Source of the DNA: Granulosicoccus sp.
GTDB lineage: Bacteria > Pseudomonadota > Gammaproteobacteria > Granulosicoccales > Granulosicoccaceae
Length of the DNA stretch: 64,000 nt
NCBI GenBank assembly: GCA_023300375.1
Contig: JALZWO010000014.1
Location: 1-64,000, forward strand
Direction: 5' to 3'
In this document: one piece after another, positions 18,818 to 31,127 of the stretch
Layout: every line of letters starts with the position of its first letter
How positions within the stretch are numbered: the stretch's first letter is position 1
Program-made: the position numbers and the translations under genes
The notes under the pieces: model-generated
Seen by the model: the letters and a program-made list of their open reading frames with translations, nothing else
Told to the model about the DNA's origin: nothing
The model's database searches: none

Positions 18818-19351
18818 ATGGCATCAGAATCGACAACAGCAAGACCATACGCAAGAGCTATTTTCGAGCTGGCCTCGGAACGTGGCGGCTATGACATGTG
18901 GGAAAACCGGCTCGCCTACTGGGGTTCGGTTGTGCAAGACGACGTCATTCGTACACGTCTGGGTGAACCAGGTGTAACTGCTCAGGCAAAAGCAGATCTC
19001 ATTGCCAGCGTCTCTGACGGTTTGGACGAGGACAGTAAAGGTTTACTTGGCCTGTTAGCAGAAAATGACCGATTGTCAGCGCTACCTAACATCCACCAGC
19101 AGTTCGGATTACTACGACGCGAAGCAGAAGGCGAGCTCGATGCTCACATTATCAGTGCTTACGAGCTAACGAGTGATCAAGAAGCAAGCATTGAGGAAGC
19201 CTTAGGTAAACGGCTTTCGCGCAAGATCAGAATAACCAGTGAAGTCGATCCCGAACTCATCGGTGGTGCCATTATTCGTGCAGGTGATCTCGTCATTGAC
19301 GGGTCGTTGCGCGGCCGACTATCCGGACTAGAACAGAGCGTAGCCAGTTAG
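18818..19351 (+). CDS. atpH: ATP synthase F1 subunit delta
   Basis: Subunit delta joins the peripheral stalk to the top of F1. The 177-residue product starts with ARPYARAIFELA, the family N-terminal motif, and ends with the conserved segment DPELIGGAIIRAGDLVIDGSLRGRL. Length matches E. coli delta (177). AGGT about 12 nt before the ATG is a modest ribosome-binding site. Confidence 0.96.
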   Translation: MASESTTARPYARAIFELASERGGYDMWENRLAYWGSVVQDDVIRTRLGEPGVTAQAKADLIASVSDGLDEDSKGLLGLLAENDRLSALPNIHQQFGLLRREAEGELDAHIISAYELTSDQEASIEEALGKRLSRKIRITSEVDPELIGGAIIRAGDLVIDGSLRGRLSGLEQSVAS

Positions 19352-19427
19352 AACGCTCAAGGCCGAACTGTCGGTCAATTCGTAAACCGATTCGAACTAA
19401 ATAGAATTTCAAGAGAACACGATACTC

Positions 19428-20972
19428 ATGCAACAACTGAATCCATCCGAGATCAGTGACCTGATCCGAGAAAAAATTGGCAAAACGGATACGTCAGCCA
19501 ACGTTCGTACCGAAGGTACTATCGTAAGCCTGAACGACGGTATTGTTCGTATTCATGGACTTAACGACGCGTTGTCAGGCGAGATGATCGCTTTTGATGA
19601 TGGCCTATTTGGGCTGGCATTGAACCTTGAGCGTGACTCGGTAGGTGCGGTTGTATTGGGCAACTACGAAAATTTGTCAGAAGGCGACAAAGTCCGTTGT
19701 ACCGGTAAGGTACTCGAAGTGCCTGTTGGACCAGAGCTTCTAGGACGCGTTGTAAATGCACTAGGCGAGCCAATTGACGGTAAAGGCCCAATAAACGCCA
19801 AGTTATCATCACCTGTAGAGAAAATTGCGCCAGGCGTTATCGATCGGCAATCAGTCGATGAGCCAGTTCAAACTGGTTTAAAAGCTATCGATGCGATGGT
19901 ACCCGTGGGCCGCGGCCAACGTGAACTGATCATTGGTGACCGCCAGACAGGCAAGACAGCAGTTGCTATCGACGCAATCATTGCCCAGAAAGGTACTGGT
20001 ATCAAGTGTGTCTACGTAGCGATCGGTCAGAAGCAATCTACTATCGCGAACGTTGTTACCAAGCTCGAAGAGCATGGTGCTTTGGAAAACACCATCATTG
20101 TTGCGGCTGGTGCAGCAGACTCTGCAGCCATGCAGTTTGTCGCTCCATACGCTGGATGTTCAATGGGTGAATATTTCCGTGATCGTGGTGAAGATGCACT
20201 GATCGTATATGACGATCTTACAAAACAAGCATGGGCGTACCGTCAGGTATCACTGCTGCTACGTCGTCCTCCAGGTCGCGAAGCTTATCCTGGTGACGTT
20301 TTCTACCTTCACTCTCGATTGCTTGAAAGAGCGTCTCGAGTTAACGCAGCGTACGTAGAAAAATTCACCAACGGTGAAGTGAAAGGCAAGACCGGTTCAC
20401 TAACTGCACTGCCAATCATTGAAACGCAAGCGGGTGATGTATCGGCTTTCGTACCGACGAACGTGATATCTATCACTGATGGTCAGATCTTCCTAGAAAC
20501 TGACTTGTTTAATGCGGGTGTTCGTCCAGCAATAAACGCGGGTTTGTCTGTATCTCGTGTTGGTGGTGCGGCGCAAACCAAAATCATCAAGAAGTTGGGC
20601 GGTGGTGTTCGACTTGCACTTGCCCAGTATCGTGAGTTGGCAGCTTTCGCCCAGTTCGCATCAGATCTTGATGAAACTACGCGTAAGCAGCTCGAGCGTG
20701 GTCAACGTGTCACAGAACTCATGAAGCAAAAGCAATATGCGCCTCTGTCAGTGGGTGAAATGGGCGTTTCATTGTTCGCAGCTAACGAAGGCTACATCGA
20801 CGACGTGGAAGTAAGCAAAGTCGTAGCTTTTGAAGAAGCTATGCATGATTACTTCCGATCTAATCATCAAGAACTTATTGATCAAGTTGATCAGTCGGGT
20901 GATTGGAACGAGAATATCCAAGCAGCGTTCGCCAAAGGCCTAGACGCCTTTAAGGCAAACGGAAGCTGGTAA
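19428..20972 (+). CDS. atpA: ATP synthase F1 subunit alpha
   Basis: Subunit alpha holds the non-catalytic nucleotide sites of F1. The 514-residue product has the P-loop GDRQTGKT at 170-177, the alpha/beta signature [13 protein letters not shown] with the arginine finger, and the C-terminal helical domain. Length matches the family (513 in E. coli). It sits six bases before atpG. Confidence 0.98.
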   Translation: MQQLNPSEISDLIREKIGKTDTSANVRTEGTIVSLNDGIVRIHGLNDALSGEMIAFDDGLFGLALNLERDSVGAVVLGNYENLSEGDKVRCTGKVLEVPVGPELLGRVVNALGEPIDGKGPINAKLSSPVEKIAPGVIDRQSVDEPVQTGLKAIDAMVPVGRGQRELIIGDRQTGKTAVAIDAIIAQKGTGIKCVYVAIGQKQSTIANVVTKLEEHGALENTIIVAAGAADSAAMQFVAPYAGCSMGEYFRDRGEDALIVYDDLTKQAWAYRQVSLLLRRPPGREAYPGDVFYLHSRLLERASRVNAAYVEKFTNGEVKGKTGSLTALPIIETQAGDVSAFVPTNVISITDGQIFLETDLFNAGVRPAINAGLSVSRVGGAAQTKIIKKLGGGVRLALAQYRELAAFAQFASDLDETTRKQLERGQRVTELMKQKQYAPLSVGEMGVSLFAANEGYIDDVEVSKVVAFEEAMHDYFRSNHQELIDQVDQSGDWNENIQAAFAKGLDAFKANGSW

Positions 20973-20978
20973 GGGCTC

Positions 20979-23263
<2,285 letters not shown>

Positions 23264-23265
23264 TC

Positions 23266-23685
23266 ATGGCTGCTTCACTCAAAGTTGAAATTGTTAGCGC
23301 TGAGAAAAGCATCTATAGCGGCGAGGCTTCCATGGTGGTTGCTTCAGCGCAAATGGGTGAAGTAGGCATCGCTCCTGGTCACACACCGTTCATCACTCGC
23401 ATTAGACCGGGTGAAATACATGTGCGTCCGGTTGGCGAAGGCGAAGCGTTAGATATCTATGTATCTGGCGGCTTGCTTGAAGTACAGCCTGACGTGGTAA
23501 CGATCTTGGCTGACACGGCGCTTCGTGCTGATGATATTGATGAAGCTGCAGCGCAAAAATCGAAAGAAGAAGCGGAAACTGCCCTTGCCGGTGGCCAAGT
23601 TGGAACGATCGATTATGCAGCGGTTCAAGCCCAGTTGGCAGAGGCTGCAGCACAGCTAGAATTTATCAAGAAACTGCGTAAGTAA
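23266..23685 (+). CDS. atpC: ATP synthase F1 subunit epsilon
   Basis: Subunit epsilon sits on the central shaft and inhibits ATP hydrolysis. The 139-residue product has the N-terminal beta-sandwich (LKVEIVSAEKSIYSGEA, GEVGIAPGHTPFITRIRPGE) and a helical C-terminus rich in Ala and Glu. It ends the operon and is followed after about 30 bp by a strong terminator. Confidence 0.97.
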   Translation: MAASLKVEIVSAEKSIYSGEASMVVASAQMGEVGIAPGHTPFITRIRPGEIHVRPVGEGEALDIYVSGGLLEVQPDVVTILADTALRADDIDEAAAQKSKEEAETALAGGQVGTIDYAAVQAQLAEAAAQLEFIKKLRK

Positions 23686-23713
23686 TACAAAGCAATTCGT
23701 TGTTTACAGAAAC

Positions 23714-23743
23714 AAAAAAGCCAGCAATATTGCTGGCTTTTTT
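23714..23743 (+). terminator. Intrinsic terminator of the atp operon
   Basis: AAAAAAGCCAGCAAT pairs with ATTGCTGGCTTTTTT as a perfect inverted repeat; the stem GCCAGCAA/TTGCTGGC is followed by a T run. It has a matching A run on the other side and could work in both directions. It is the clearest terminator in the window. Confidence 0.93.
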
Positions 23744-24361
23744 GATTTTTGACGTTGTAAATGAATGGCACCATTCACCATAGACAGGTGAAATAAATCG
23801 AGCACTTGGTGGTGATGAATCCAGTTCTGTTACCTCTAACACTGCCGCCAGTGTACTGAACGTGCCAGCACCTGTTGGCTATATCTACAATGCCGTTTTA
23901 TTGCCATCAGCAAAGACTACCGGTTACAGTACCAAGCTATCTACTAGTAGACCAAAACGTTTTAGACGAACCCCATTTGATCAGTGTTGATTGGACGCTG
24001 AGTCTGAGTTTACGCAACGTTTTCATAGGCAGATGCTAAACTTTAGTCTCTTTTAATCAAAGATCACATCTTGGAAAAATGCTTGATCTGGTGGCATTAT
24101 CAGTGTCACAGATCGTCATGAAATTGACTATTGAGTGTTCGCCTTAAATATCAAACAAATCCACTGATAACAATGGTAAACACTACAACGTTAACGTACC
24201 TTGCTCAAACGTTGTCACATGGCCGATTTAGTGCTTCCATCTTGGCTTTGCAAGTCAATCAGTGTATTTAACCGCTGTTCCTGCCGATACGAAGACGAGC
24301 GTGTCTATAACCAGCTGCATTTCTCATGTGATAATGCGCTGCATCAATTCAGGAAGTCCAC
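23744..24361. other. Gap between atpC and glmU
   Basis: No intact gene is supported in this stretch. One frame (23784 to about 23987) stays open for 68 codons with no start codon of its own frame near its left end, and includes a VPAPVGY segment and a basic stretch RPKRFRR near its end. It could be the remains of an exported protein, but the evidence is thin. I see no clear promoter for glmU. Confidence 0.35.
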
Positions 24362-25729
24362 ATGTCAACCCGATTTATCGTACTTGCCGCTGGCAAGGGT
24401 ACCCGCATGAAATCTGCGATGCCCAAAGTTTTGCATCCACTGGCTGGTAAGCCGCTACTAACCCATGTTCTGGATACATTGGCAGCGCTTGATCCTGCTG
24501 GTGTCACTGTGGTGGTGGGTCACGAGGCAGAGCAGGTAAAAACCACGATAGACAAAGATACCGATCATTCGGTTCAATGGGCTGCACAAGAACAACAACT
24601 GGGAACAGGCCATGCTGTGCAGCAGGCACTCGAAGGCATAGCTGAAGACGACACTGTTTTAATTACTTATGGGGATGTGCCCCTTACGCGTGCCTCGACT
24701 TACAAAGCTTTGCTCGATGTCTGCGATGATCAGACTATTGGCCTACTGACGTTAATGATGGATGACCCATCAGGTTACGGGCGAATTGTTCGTGAAGGTG
24801 GTGCGATTGTCGGTGTGGTTGAACAAAAAGACGCAAGCCCTGATCAACTAACCATCACTGAAGTTAATGCCGGTGTTGTGTCTATTAAAGGTAGAAATCT
24901 AATCAGTTTGCTAGCTGATCTGGATAACAACAACGCTCAAGGCGAGTACTACCTGACAGATATCCATGCACAGGCTGTACGGCAAGGGCTTAGTGTTCAG
25001 GCTGTGCACCCCGAGGACGCATCAGAAACAGATGGTGTAAACAGCCGGGTGCAGCTTGCAGCGCTTGAACGTGTGCATCAACTCTACTTGGCAGAGCAAC
25101 TGATGAATTCTGGTGTCACACTGGCGGATCCAGCCCGCATTGATATTAGAGGAACACTTGTGACTGGAACAGATATCAGCATTGATATCAACTGTGTGTT
25201 TACAGGCCATTGCACTTTGGGCAATAACGTGGTGATAGGTCCTAACTGTGTTATCACAGACTCACATATTGAGGACAACTCAATCATACATGCCAATTGC
25301 GTACTCGAATCTGCAAGACTGGGCCAAGCAACTAATGTAGGTCCGTTTGCAAGGCTGCGTCCTGGAACCGAACTTGCTAAGGCTGCGCGCATTGGTAATT
25401 TTGTTGAGACAAAAAATACTCAGGTTGGGGCAGGCAGCAAAATCAATCATTTGAGTTACGTTGGCGACTCCGTGCTAGGGGAAAATGTGAACGTTGGGGC
25501 CGGTACCATTACGTGTAATTATGATGGTGCAAACAAGCATCAGACAGTTTTGGAAGACAATGTGCATATAGGATCAAATACGGCGTTAGTTGCGCCCGTT
25601 AAGGTCGGAGCTGGTGCCACTATCGGTGCTGGATCAACTATCTCACGTGATGTACCTGCAAAGAAGCTCTCACTGACGCGTTCGAAACAGACCGATATCG
25701 ATAATTGGACAAGACCTTCCAAGAACTAG
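24362..25729 (+). CDS. glmU: Bifunctional UDP-GlcNAc synthase GlmU
   Basis: GlmU acetylates glucosamine-1-phosphate and then couples it to UTP, giving UDP-GlcNAc for peptidoglycan and lipopolysaccharide. The 455-residue product has the N-terminal uridylyltransferase motif LAAGKGTRMKS, with a TYGDVPLT segment, and a C-terminal left-handed beta-helix acetyltransferase made of hexapeptide repeats (GPNCVITDSHIEDNS, NVGAGTITCNYDG). Length matches E. coli (456). It is followed by glmS, the enzyme that makes its precursor pathway's first intermediate. Confidence 0.97.
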   Translation: MSTRFIVLAAGKGTRMKSAMPKVLHPLAGKPLLTHVLDTLAALDPAGVTVVVGHEAEQVKTTIDKDTDHSVQWAAQEQQLGTGHAVQQALEGIAEDDTVLITYGDVPLTRASTYKALLDVCDDQTIGLLTLMMDDPSGYGRIVREGGAIVGVVEQKDASPDQLTITEVNAGVVSIKGRNLISLLADLDNNNAQGEYYLTDIHAQAVRQGLSVQAVHPEDASETDGVNSRVQLAALERVHQLYLAEQLMNSGVTLADPARIDIRGTLVTGTDISIDINCVFTGHCTLGNNVVIGPNCVITDSHIEDNSIIHANCVLESARLGQATNVGPFARLRPGTELAKAARIGNFVETKNTQVGAGSKINHLSYVGDSVLGENVNVGAGTITCNYDGANKHQTVLEDNVHIGSNTALVAPVKVGAGATIGAGSTISRDVPAKKLSLTRSKQTDIDNWTRPSKN

Positions 25730-25803
25730 CAAACAATCAGCAACAGTGGTCAGGCTATAGACGTCTGTTCATATCGTCTCTGACAAACTCGGATTAATGA
25801 CAC

Positions 25804-27636
25804 ATGTGTGGAATAGTAGGCGCGGTAGCGCAGCGTGATATCTCAGAAATTCTGTTAAAGGGATTACAGAGCCTTGAATACCGTGGCTATGACTCAGCGG
25901 GTATCGCCACCGTTGGCGCCGATGGTGAACTCAACCGTCTACGTCGAGTGGGCAAGGTTAAAGAGCTGGTCGAAGCAGTGGATCAGTTTGGAATGCAAGG
26001 TGGAACGGGGATTGCGCACACACGTTGGGCGACCCATGGCGAACCCAACGAAGCCAACGCTCACCCACATGTATCCTCTGATCGTATTGCCGTGGTGCAC
26101 AACGGTATTATTGAAAATCACTCAGAGTTACGTGAGCGGCTTCAAGGCTTGGGTTACACCTTTGAATCTGACACTGACACAGAAGTTATTGCGCACTTGG
26201 TAGAGCATGAACTCAAAACTGCTAGCAATTTATTTGAGGCGGTAAGAGTCGCGGTACCTCAACTCGATGGTGCCTACGGCACTGTCATCATGGACCGTAC
26301 TCAGCCAGAACAATTGATTGTTGCTCGCTCTGGAAGTCCTCTGGTTATCGGTTATGGCATCGGTGAGCACTTTATTGCTTCAGATCAATTAGCCTTGTTA
26401 CCAGTAACACGTCGGTTCGCTTATCTTGAAGAAGGCGATGTGGCAAAGATCACCCGCGACTCTGTGCATGTTGTTGATGTACAAGGTAATGAGGTTGACA
26501 GGCCCGTTGAAGAATCCACACTGTCGAATGATGCCAGTGACAAAGGCAATTACCGCCACTACATGCTTAAGGAAATCTATGAGCAACCAGTAGCCATTCA
26601 GCGCACCCTAGACGATCGCTTAGCAGATGGCCAGGTGCTGGATGCCGCCTTTGGTGAAAACGCTGCAACCTTACTAAGTCAGGCTGAGCATGTACAAATC
26701 ATTGCTTGTGGTACTAGTTATCATGCTGGTATGACTGCGCGTTATTGGTTCGAAGATTTTGGTGGTGTGTCGTGTAATGTAGAAATTGCGTCAGAGTATC
26801 GCTACCGCAAGTCGTTTGTTCGCCCTAACAGTCTACTGGTCACCATCTCTCAGTCGGGAGAAACAGCTGACACGTTGGCCGCCTTGCGTCTCGCAAAAGA
26901 GCAAGGATTCATGGCCAGTTTGACTATCTGCAACGTGGCAGGATCATCCCTGACCCGTGAGTCGGACATGACCTATCTAATGCGAGCAGGTTCCGAAATC
27001 GGTGTTGCTTCTACTAAGGCATTTACTGTTCAATTATCAGCGTTGCTTATGCTGGCCACAGCTGTTGGTCACCACAAGACATTAGGGCGTGAGCAAGAGA
27101 AAAACATTGTCAGCGCTCTACAAAGCCTGCCTGCAAAAATAGAACAAGTGCTCGGTATGGATGAAGCTATCGCGGGAATGGCTGAAGATTTTGCCGATAA
27201 GCATCATAGCTTGTTCCTTGGGCGTGGTGATCAGTATCCGATTGCTATGGAAGGTGCTCTCAAGCTCAAGGAAATTTCCTATATTCACGCTGAAGCCTAT
27301 GCTGCGGGAGAACTCAAGCATGGCCCGCTAGCGTTGATCGATGCTGATATGCCGGTGATAGTGGTCGCTCCAAACAACGAGTTGGTTGAGAAGCTTAAAT
27401 CCAATGTGGAAGAAGTACGTGCACGTGGTGGCTTGATGTATGTGTTCGCTGATAAGGATGCCAAGTTCGCGAGCGATACCTCCATGAAAGTACTGGAAGT
27501 ACCGCACTGTGATGCTTTAATTGCACCCATCATCTACACCTTGCCTTTGCAGCTGCTTTCGTATCATGTGGCAGTGATCAAAGGTACAGACGTGGATCAG
27601 CCGCGTAACTTGGCAAAGTCTGTGACTGTTGAATAA
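25804..27636 (+). CDS. glmS: Glutamine-fructose-6-phosphate aminotransferase
   Basis: GlmS makes glucosamine-6-phosphate from fructose-6-phosphate and glutamine. The 610-residue product starts [12 protein letters not shown]; Cys2 is the nucleophile of the glutaminase domain after Met removal. Two sugar isomerase (SIS) domains follow, with SQSGETADT and TKAFT, and it ends with [11 protein letters not shown], the family C-terminus. I see no glmS ribozyme in its 74-bp leader, as expected outside Gram-positive bacteria. Confidence 0.98.
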   Translation: MCGIVGAVAQRDISEILLKGLQSLEYRGYDSAGIATVGADGELNRLRRVGKVKELVEAVDQFGMQGGTGIAHTRWATHGEPNEANAHPHVSSDRIAVVHNGIIENHSELRERLQGLGYTFESDTDTEVIAHLVEHELKTASNLFEAVRVAVPQLDGAYGTVIMDRTQPEQLIVARSGSPLVIGYGIGEHFIASDQLALLPVTRRFAYLEEGDVAKITRDSVHVVDVQGNEVDRPVEESTLSNDASDKGNYRHYMLKEIYEQPVAIQRTLDDRLADGQVLDAAFGENAATLLSQAEHVQIIACGTSYHAGMTARYWFEDFGGVSCNVEIASEYRYRKSFVRPNSLLVTISQSGETADTLAALRLAKEQGFMASLTICNVAGSSLTRESDMTYLMRAGSEIGVASTKAFTVQLSALLMLATAVGHHKTLGREQEKNIVSALQSLPAKIEQVLGMDEAIAGMAEDFADKHHSLFLGRGDQYPIAMEGALKLKEISYIHAEAYAAGELKHGPLALIDADMPVIVVAPNNELVEKLKSNVEEVRARGGLMYVFADKDAKFASDTSMKVLEVPHCDALIAPIIYTLPLQLLSYHVAVIKGTDVDQPRNLAKSVTVE

Positions 27637-27656
27637 GTTTAAAAACTTTAGAGTGG

Positions 27657-27686
27657 CTGGCGGATAGTTCTAGAATTATCCGCCAG
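27657..27686. other. Hairpin after glmS
   Basis: CTGGCGGATA (27657-27666) pairs with TATCCGCCAG (27677-27686), and the inner bases TTCTAGAA are themselves self-complementary, so a long stem can form. No T tract follows. It could be a mRNA-stabilising end or processing site for glmS; termination is uncertain. Confidence 0.6.
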
Positions 27687-27754
27687 TTACCGCTTGTCAA
27701 AACCATAGCGTAATCAGTCTTGTTAAGTCTTAATACAAAGCTCGACATCGTGTT

Positions 27755-27934
27755 ATGAGAGCTAGAACCAAAGCCTGCGATTCGTGTAGTGAGAACCACG
27801 AAGTTCTATATAGGTGCAGATACGCCAATTCTAAGAATTGGTTATTTCTGTGTGGGAAGTGCTTAACAAACGTAAAAACTGAATTTGCACCCACCTACCA
27901 ATACGGTGGGACTTGGAAGAGTAAGAAAAATTAG
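27755..27934 (+). CDS. Small two-CxxC protein, likely zinc-binding
   Basis: This 59-residue gene starts ATG at 27755 and ends with TAG at 27932-27934. The product has two cysteine pairs, CDSC (residues 8-11) and CGKC (33-36), which together can bind one zinc ion, with YRCRYANSKNWLFLC between them and a basic end, YQYGGTWKSKKN. I recall similar small proteins with the same YxYGGTWK ending from other bacteria, but their function is unknown to me. It ends five bases before the convergent MFS gene. No strong ribosome-binding site is visible. Confidence 0.75.
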   Translation: MRARTKACDSCSENHEVLYRCRYANSKNWLFLCGKCLTNVKTEFAPTYQYGGTWKSKKN

Positions 27935-27939
27935 CTACG

Positions 27940-29325
27940 CTAATTTCTCTGCTCGGCATGTCTATCCTGCGTCTCTTCCTCCTCCTCATACGGTGCCCTA
28001 AGCTCGAAGCTTTCTTCAGCTTCCTCCAACTCGTCTTGGTATTGCTCTTCGGCGGCGTCTATGGCGTAGCCTGTGGCAAGACCTGAAGTTCGAGCTGAAA
28101 TAGGTAAGTACGGTGCTTGCTCGTCAACCACAACATGCTCTCGTTGGCTCATCCGGTAAATGCCATACAGGCAGATTGCGCTCATCAGCAGTAGTAATGT
28201 GATGAAGAACCATTCAACGCCAAGCTTTGACATCGCGTAGCCCACAATGATGGGGCCAAGCATTGCACCAAAGCCATTGATAAACAGGAGGCCACCTGCA
28301 GCTGCAGACATCTGATCATATTCAAGATAGTCGTTGGCGTACGCTACCAGTAGCGAATACAACGGGTTGGCCATTCCGCCCAGAAGAAAGGCACCTATTA
28401 GTAAGGGTGTGATGCTGTCGTTTGCATACAGGCAAGCCATAGCAACCATAGCGCCGATGCCGGTTACACTAACTATGAGTATTCTTCGATCAAATTTGTC
28501 TGATAGCCAACCTATCGGGATTTGAAATAGCATGGCACCCGTAAATATAGCGCCAATGAAATAGGACGTTTGCTGAATATCGAGGCCACGCTCGGTGGCG
28601 TACACAGGAGACATAGCATATAACACAGCATAAATACCCCCTAGCAGCAGCATGCCAAAGCAGGCTAACGGCGACGTTTTTGCCAACTCTTTAAGTGGCA
28701 TTGAGCGCGGTGACTCCTCTATAGGCGCCGTGACTGAAGTTGATAACAAAATGGGCGCTATGGACAACGACACCATGACGGTCATCAACACAAACAAACT
28801 GTAGTCGGTGGGATCGCCTAGGTTCAGCAACAATTGCCCGAGTACCATGCCTGCCATTTGCACAATCAAGTACATGGACAACGATTTGCCGCGTGTCTCA
28901 TTGGTTGAGGCATGGTTCATCCAACTCTCGGCAACTACATAGATACCCGAAAAGAAGAAGCCAACTAAAACACGTAAAGCCCACCAGGCATAGGGATTAA
29001 CAACTGCTGCATATAATATGAAAGCGGCCGAAACGAGTGAGCCAAACGCTGCGAACACGCGAACGTGGCCGACACGCTGTATGAGCAGAGGCGTCAGTTT
29101 CGAGCCACCTAGAAAGCCGACAAAATAGCCTGCCATGATATAGCCCATGGTGGCAGAGTCGATTTGCTCCATAGAGCCACGCACACCGAGTAATGTGCCT
29201 TGTAAGCTGTTGCCAAGCATGAGCAACAGTATGCCAAGCATCAACGGCCATGATTGTCTGAGTACAAGCAGCATGCGAAATACAAAAAACCCAATTTTCC
29301 GCATTGTACCCATGAGCTGTGCCAT
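27940..29325 (-). CDS. MFS transporter with acidic C-terminal tail
   Basis: This is a major facilitator superfamily permease with about 12 hydrophobic helices. The 461-residue product has the MFS loop signature GWLSDKFDRR between the two halves and SGIYVVAESWMNHASTNETRG after the first ones, resembling the YcaD-type subgroup of unknown substrate. The last 60 or so residues are hydrophilic and rich in Glu, Asp and Gln (for example EEAEESFELR), a likely cytoplasmic tail. The start is uncertain: ATG codons at 29325, 29313 and 29304 are in frame and none has a clear ribosome-binding site; an upstream TTG at 29337 is less likely. Confidence 0.85.
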   Translation of the reverse strand: MAQLMGTMRKIGFFVFRMLLVLRQSWPLMLGILLLMLGNSLQGTLLGVRGSMEQIDSATMGYIMAGYFVGFLGGSKLTPLLIQRVGHVRVFAAFGSLVSAAFILYAAVVNPYAWWALRVLVGFFFSGIYVVAESWMNHASTNETRGKSLSMYLIVQMAGMVLGQLLLNLGDPTDYSLFVLMTVMVSLSIAPILLSTSVTAPIEESPRSMPLKELAKTSPLACFGMLLLGGIYAVLYAMSPVYATERGLDIQQTSYFIGAIFTGAMLFQIPIGWLSDKFDRRILIVSVTGIGAMVAMACLYANDSITPLLIGAFLLGGMANPLYSLLVAYANDYLEYDQMSAAAGGLLFINGFGAMLGPIIVGYAMSKLGVEWFFITLLLLMSAICLYGIYRMSQREHVVVDEQAPYLPISARTSGLATGYAIDAAEEQYQDELEEAEESFELRAPYEEEEETQDRHAEQRN

Positions 29326-29697
29326 TTCGCATGGCAATTTTGTATGGTGTGTACCTTAGGTCGCAGTCAAGACAAGCTGATGGGTAACGTGACGTGCCAG
29401 GAACAATTTGTTTAGGGTGGCTGGCGATTCAATGTGTAATCAAGGTCGCTGGTGTGTGTCACATTGTTTGACGGCTGTGTATTATTGTTTACGTGGTCAG
29501 GGCGGCGTGCACGCGTGTGTTTGTGTATCCTCGTGGTCTGTTGGTGAGTTACGGTCAGTACCAAACGGTCGGTTACCAACGATAGGCTAGTAATTGCTAT
29601 TTGCGCCAGTTGTGGCGGCTTTTAGTTGTTGCCGGCCTCTGGGTCGATATTCAAGGTAGTCAATCGATTGCCTTAACATTCAAAAGAGGATTGTATT
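29326..29697. other. Gap between the MFS gene and the YidB-like gene
   Basis: This 372-bp divergent gap has no supported gene. A small hairpin CGCCA-GTTG-TGGCG (29604-29617) followed by a short T run lies 80 bp upstream of the YidB-like gene and could be an attenuator. No near-consensus promoter stands out. Confidence 0.4.
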
Positions 29698-30093
29698 ATG
29701 GATTTATTAAAAATGGGGCAGGAGCTTCTTGGCGATAAAGTGGGCGATATGGGTGGCATCATGGATGCTCTATCCGGCTTAACTAGTGGTGAAGGACTCG
29801 ATGTTGGCGGTATTGCTGAAAAGCTAAAAGCTGGTGGCCTGGGCGATCAAGTCAGCTCGTGGATGGGTGATGGAGACAACGCTCCTGTATCTGCTGATGA
29901 ATTAACCAGCGCATTAGGTGAAGACAAAATTGCTGAAATGGCTGGAAAGATGGGAATTGAGCCTGGTAAAGCTGCTGAGTCTTTGTCTCAGGCAATGCCT
30001 GCATTGATGGACAAAATGAGCTCTGGTGGCAGTCTGTTAGAAGGTATGGCGTCGGGTAATCCACTCGATGCGGCTAAAGGTCTGTTCAAGTAA
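29698..30093 (+). CDS. yidB: YidB family protein (DUF937)
   Basis: The 131-residue product matches the DUF937/YidB family, small soluble proteins of unknown function. It is rich in Gly, Met, Ala and Ser, and has repeated amphipathic helices (MDALSGLTSGEGLDVGGIAE, DELTSALGEDKIAEMAGKMG, AESLSQAMPALMDKMSSGG). GAGG lies 8 nt upstream of the ATG, a good ribosome-binding site. It is alone on this strand. Confidence 0.88.
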   Translation: MDLLKMGQELLGDKVGDMGGIMDALSGLTSGEGLDVGGIAEKLKAGGLGDQVSSWMGDGDNAPVSADELTSALGEDKIAEMAGKMGIEPGKAAESLSQAMPALMDKMSSGGSLLEGMASGNPLDAAKGLFK

Positions 30094-30178
30094 GTTAATA
30101 AGTCAATGTCGCCTCTGTAAGGGTTATTGGGTTCGCGAAAGTGAACTAACCATTGTGCTTTTGCCAGAATGCGATGCT

Positions 30179-30206
30179 CGTCCGTACTGCACTAGCGGTA
30201 CGGACG
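30179..30206. other. Hairpin after the YidB-like gene
   Basis: CGTCCGTAC (30179-30187) pairs with GTACGGACG (30198-30206) as a 9-bp stem with a 10-nt loop. It lies between the YidB-like gene and the remnant kinase, which point towards each other, and may end one or both transcripts, but no T tract is present. Confidence 0.5.
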
Positions 30207-30210
30207 TGCC

Positions 30211-31010
30211 TTATTTCACTGATGATTTCAACGCTGAATCTCTGAATCTCTGAATCTTTGAGGTCGAGGTCTCTAAGTTAGGTAGGCGTACATGGAAAAT
30301 ACTGCCACCTGATGTGCCTGGTGTTACCCATAGCGAGCCCTTCAACGCGTGCGCAGTGATCGTATACAACGCTAGGCCCAGACCAGCACCCGCATACTCT
30401 GCACGGGTGACCAAGCGTCCCATGGGTTTGAAGAGCTTTTCTACTCTCTGCGGCGCTACGCCAATACCTTGATCTTCAAACTGAAACTCAGCGTGTTGTT
30501 CGTGTTGCTCGCAGCGGATGTTGATTGTCTGTGTTGGTTATCCGAAGGATTAAATTTAAGCGCATTATCCAGAAATTGGGAAAACAAGTTAGTTAAGGCA
30601 TCGGCGTTGCTGATTATGGGTGCTATCTCGCCTACATTAACTGTGATGTTCTGTTTTTGGACCTGTCCTTCGTAAGAACTTACGACATCAGATATCATGA
30701 GCGCCGTGTCCACAGTTTCTCGAACACTGGACGAGCGACACTGCTGGGAATATGTCAGAAGCCCTGTAGATAAGCCGTGCGCTCTTGTCGCTGATAGCAA
30801 GGTCACATCCAAGACTTCTTGACAGTGCTCATCTAGGTGTTCGTAATGGCTAATGGCTTTCGTGCAGCATTTCCAGTAATTGCTTCAGTGTGGAAATAGG
30901 TGAATTGATGTCATGGGAAATAACATGGGTGAATGTCGACAAACAACTGTAATCGTGCCTGACATGATAAGCATCGAGCCAGCGATAGGTCATATTGACA
31001 GGGGTTGTTG
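30211..31010 (-). pseudogene. Decayed sensor histidine kinase
   Basis: On the minus strand the reading frame of a histidine kinase is broken into at least three pieces. An H-box, FTHVISHDINSPISTLKQLL, is read from 30933 downwards and runs into a stop at 30852-30850. A frame shift joins it to the dimer-helix and N-box piece (HLDEHCQEVLDV, LFSQFLDNALKFN), and a second shift, between about 30549 and 30475, leads to the ATPase end with DQGIGVAP (G1), LFKPMGRL and AGAGLGLALY (F and G2 boxes). Order and spacing match one kinase core. No sensor region or intact start is visible, so this is a remnant rather than a live gene; sequencing error is the main alternative. Confidence 0.82.
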
Positions 31011-31127
31011 ACGATCGTTGCTCTCAAGTAAGCCTTACGCTGCTAATTCAGCACTAGTGGCGTTAACCTGCAAACATGGCAAAGATCGATTACAACATTC
31101 GTCAGGCAATAAAACCCGATTTGCGTT

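Noticed and set aside
25730-25803. A glmS ribozyme or riboswitch in the glmS leader
   Set aside because: The leader is only 74 bp and shows none of the ribozyme's conserved core.
29468-29485. TTGACG followed by TATTAT as a promoter upstream of the YidB-like gene
   Set aside because: The two hexamers are only 6 bp apart, far too close for a sigma-70 promoter.
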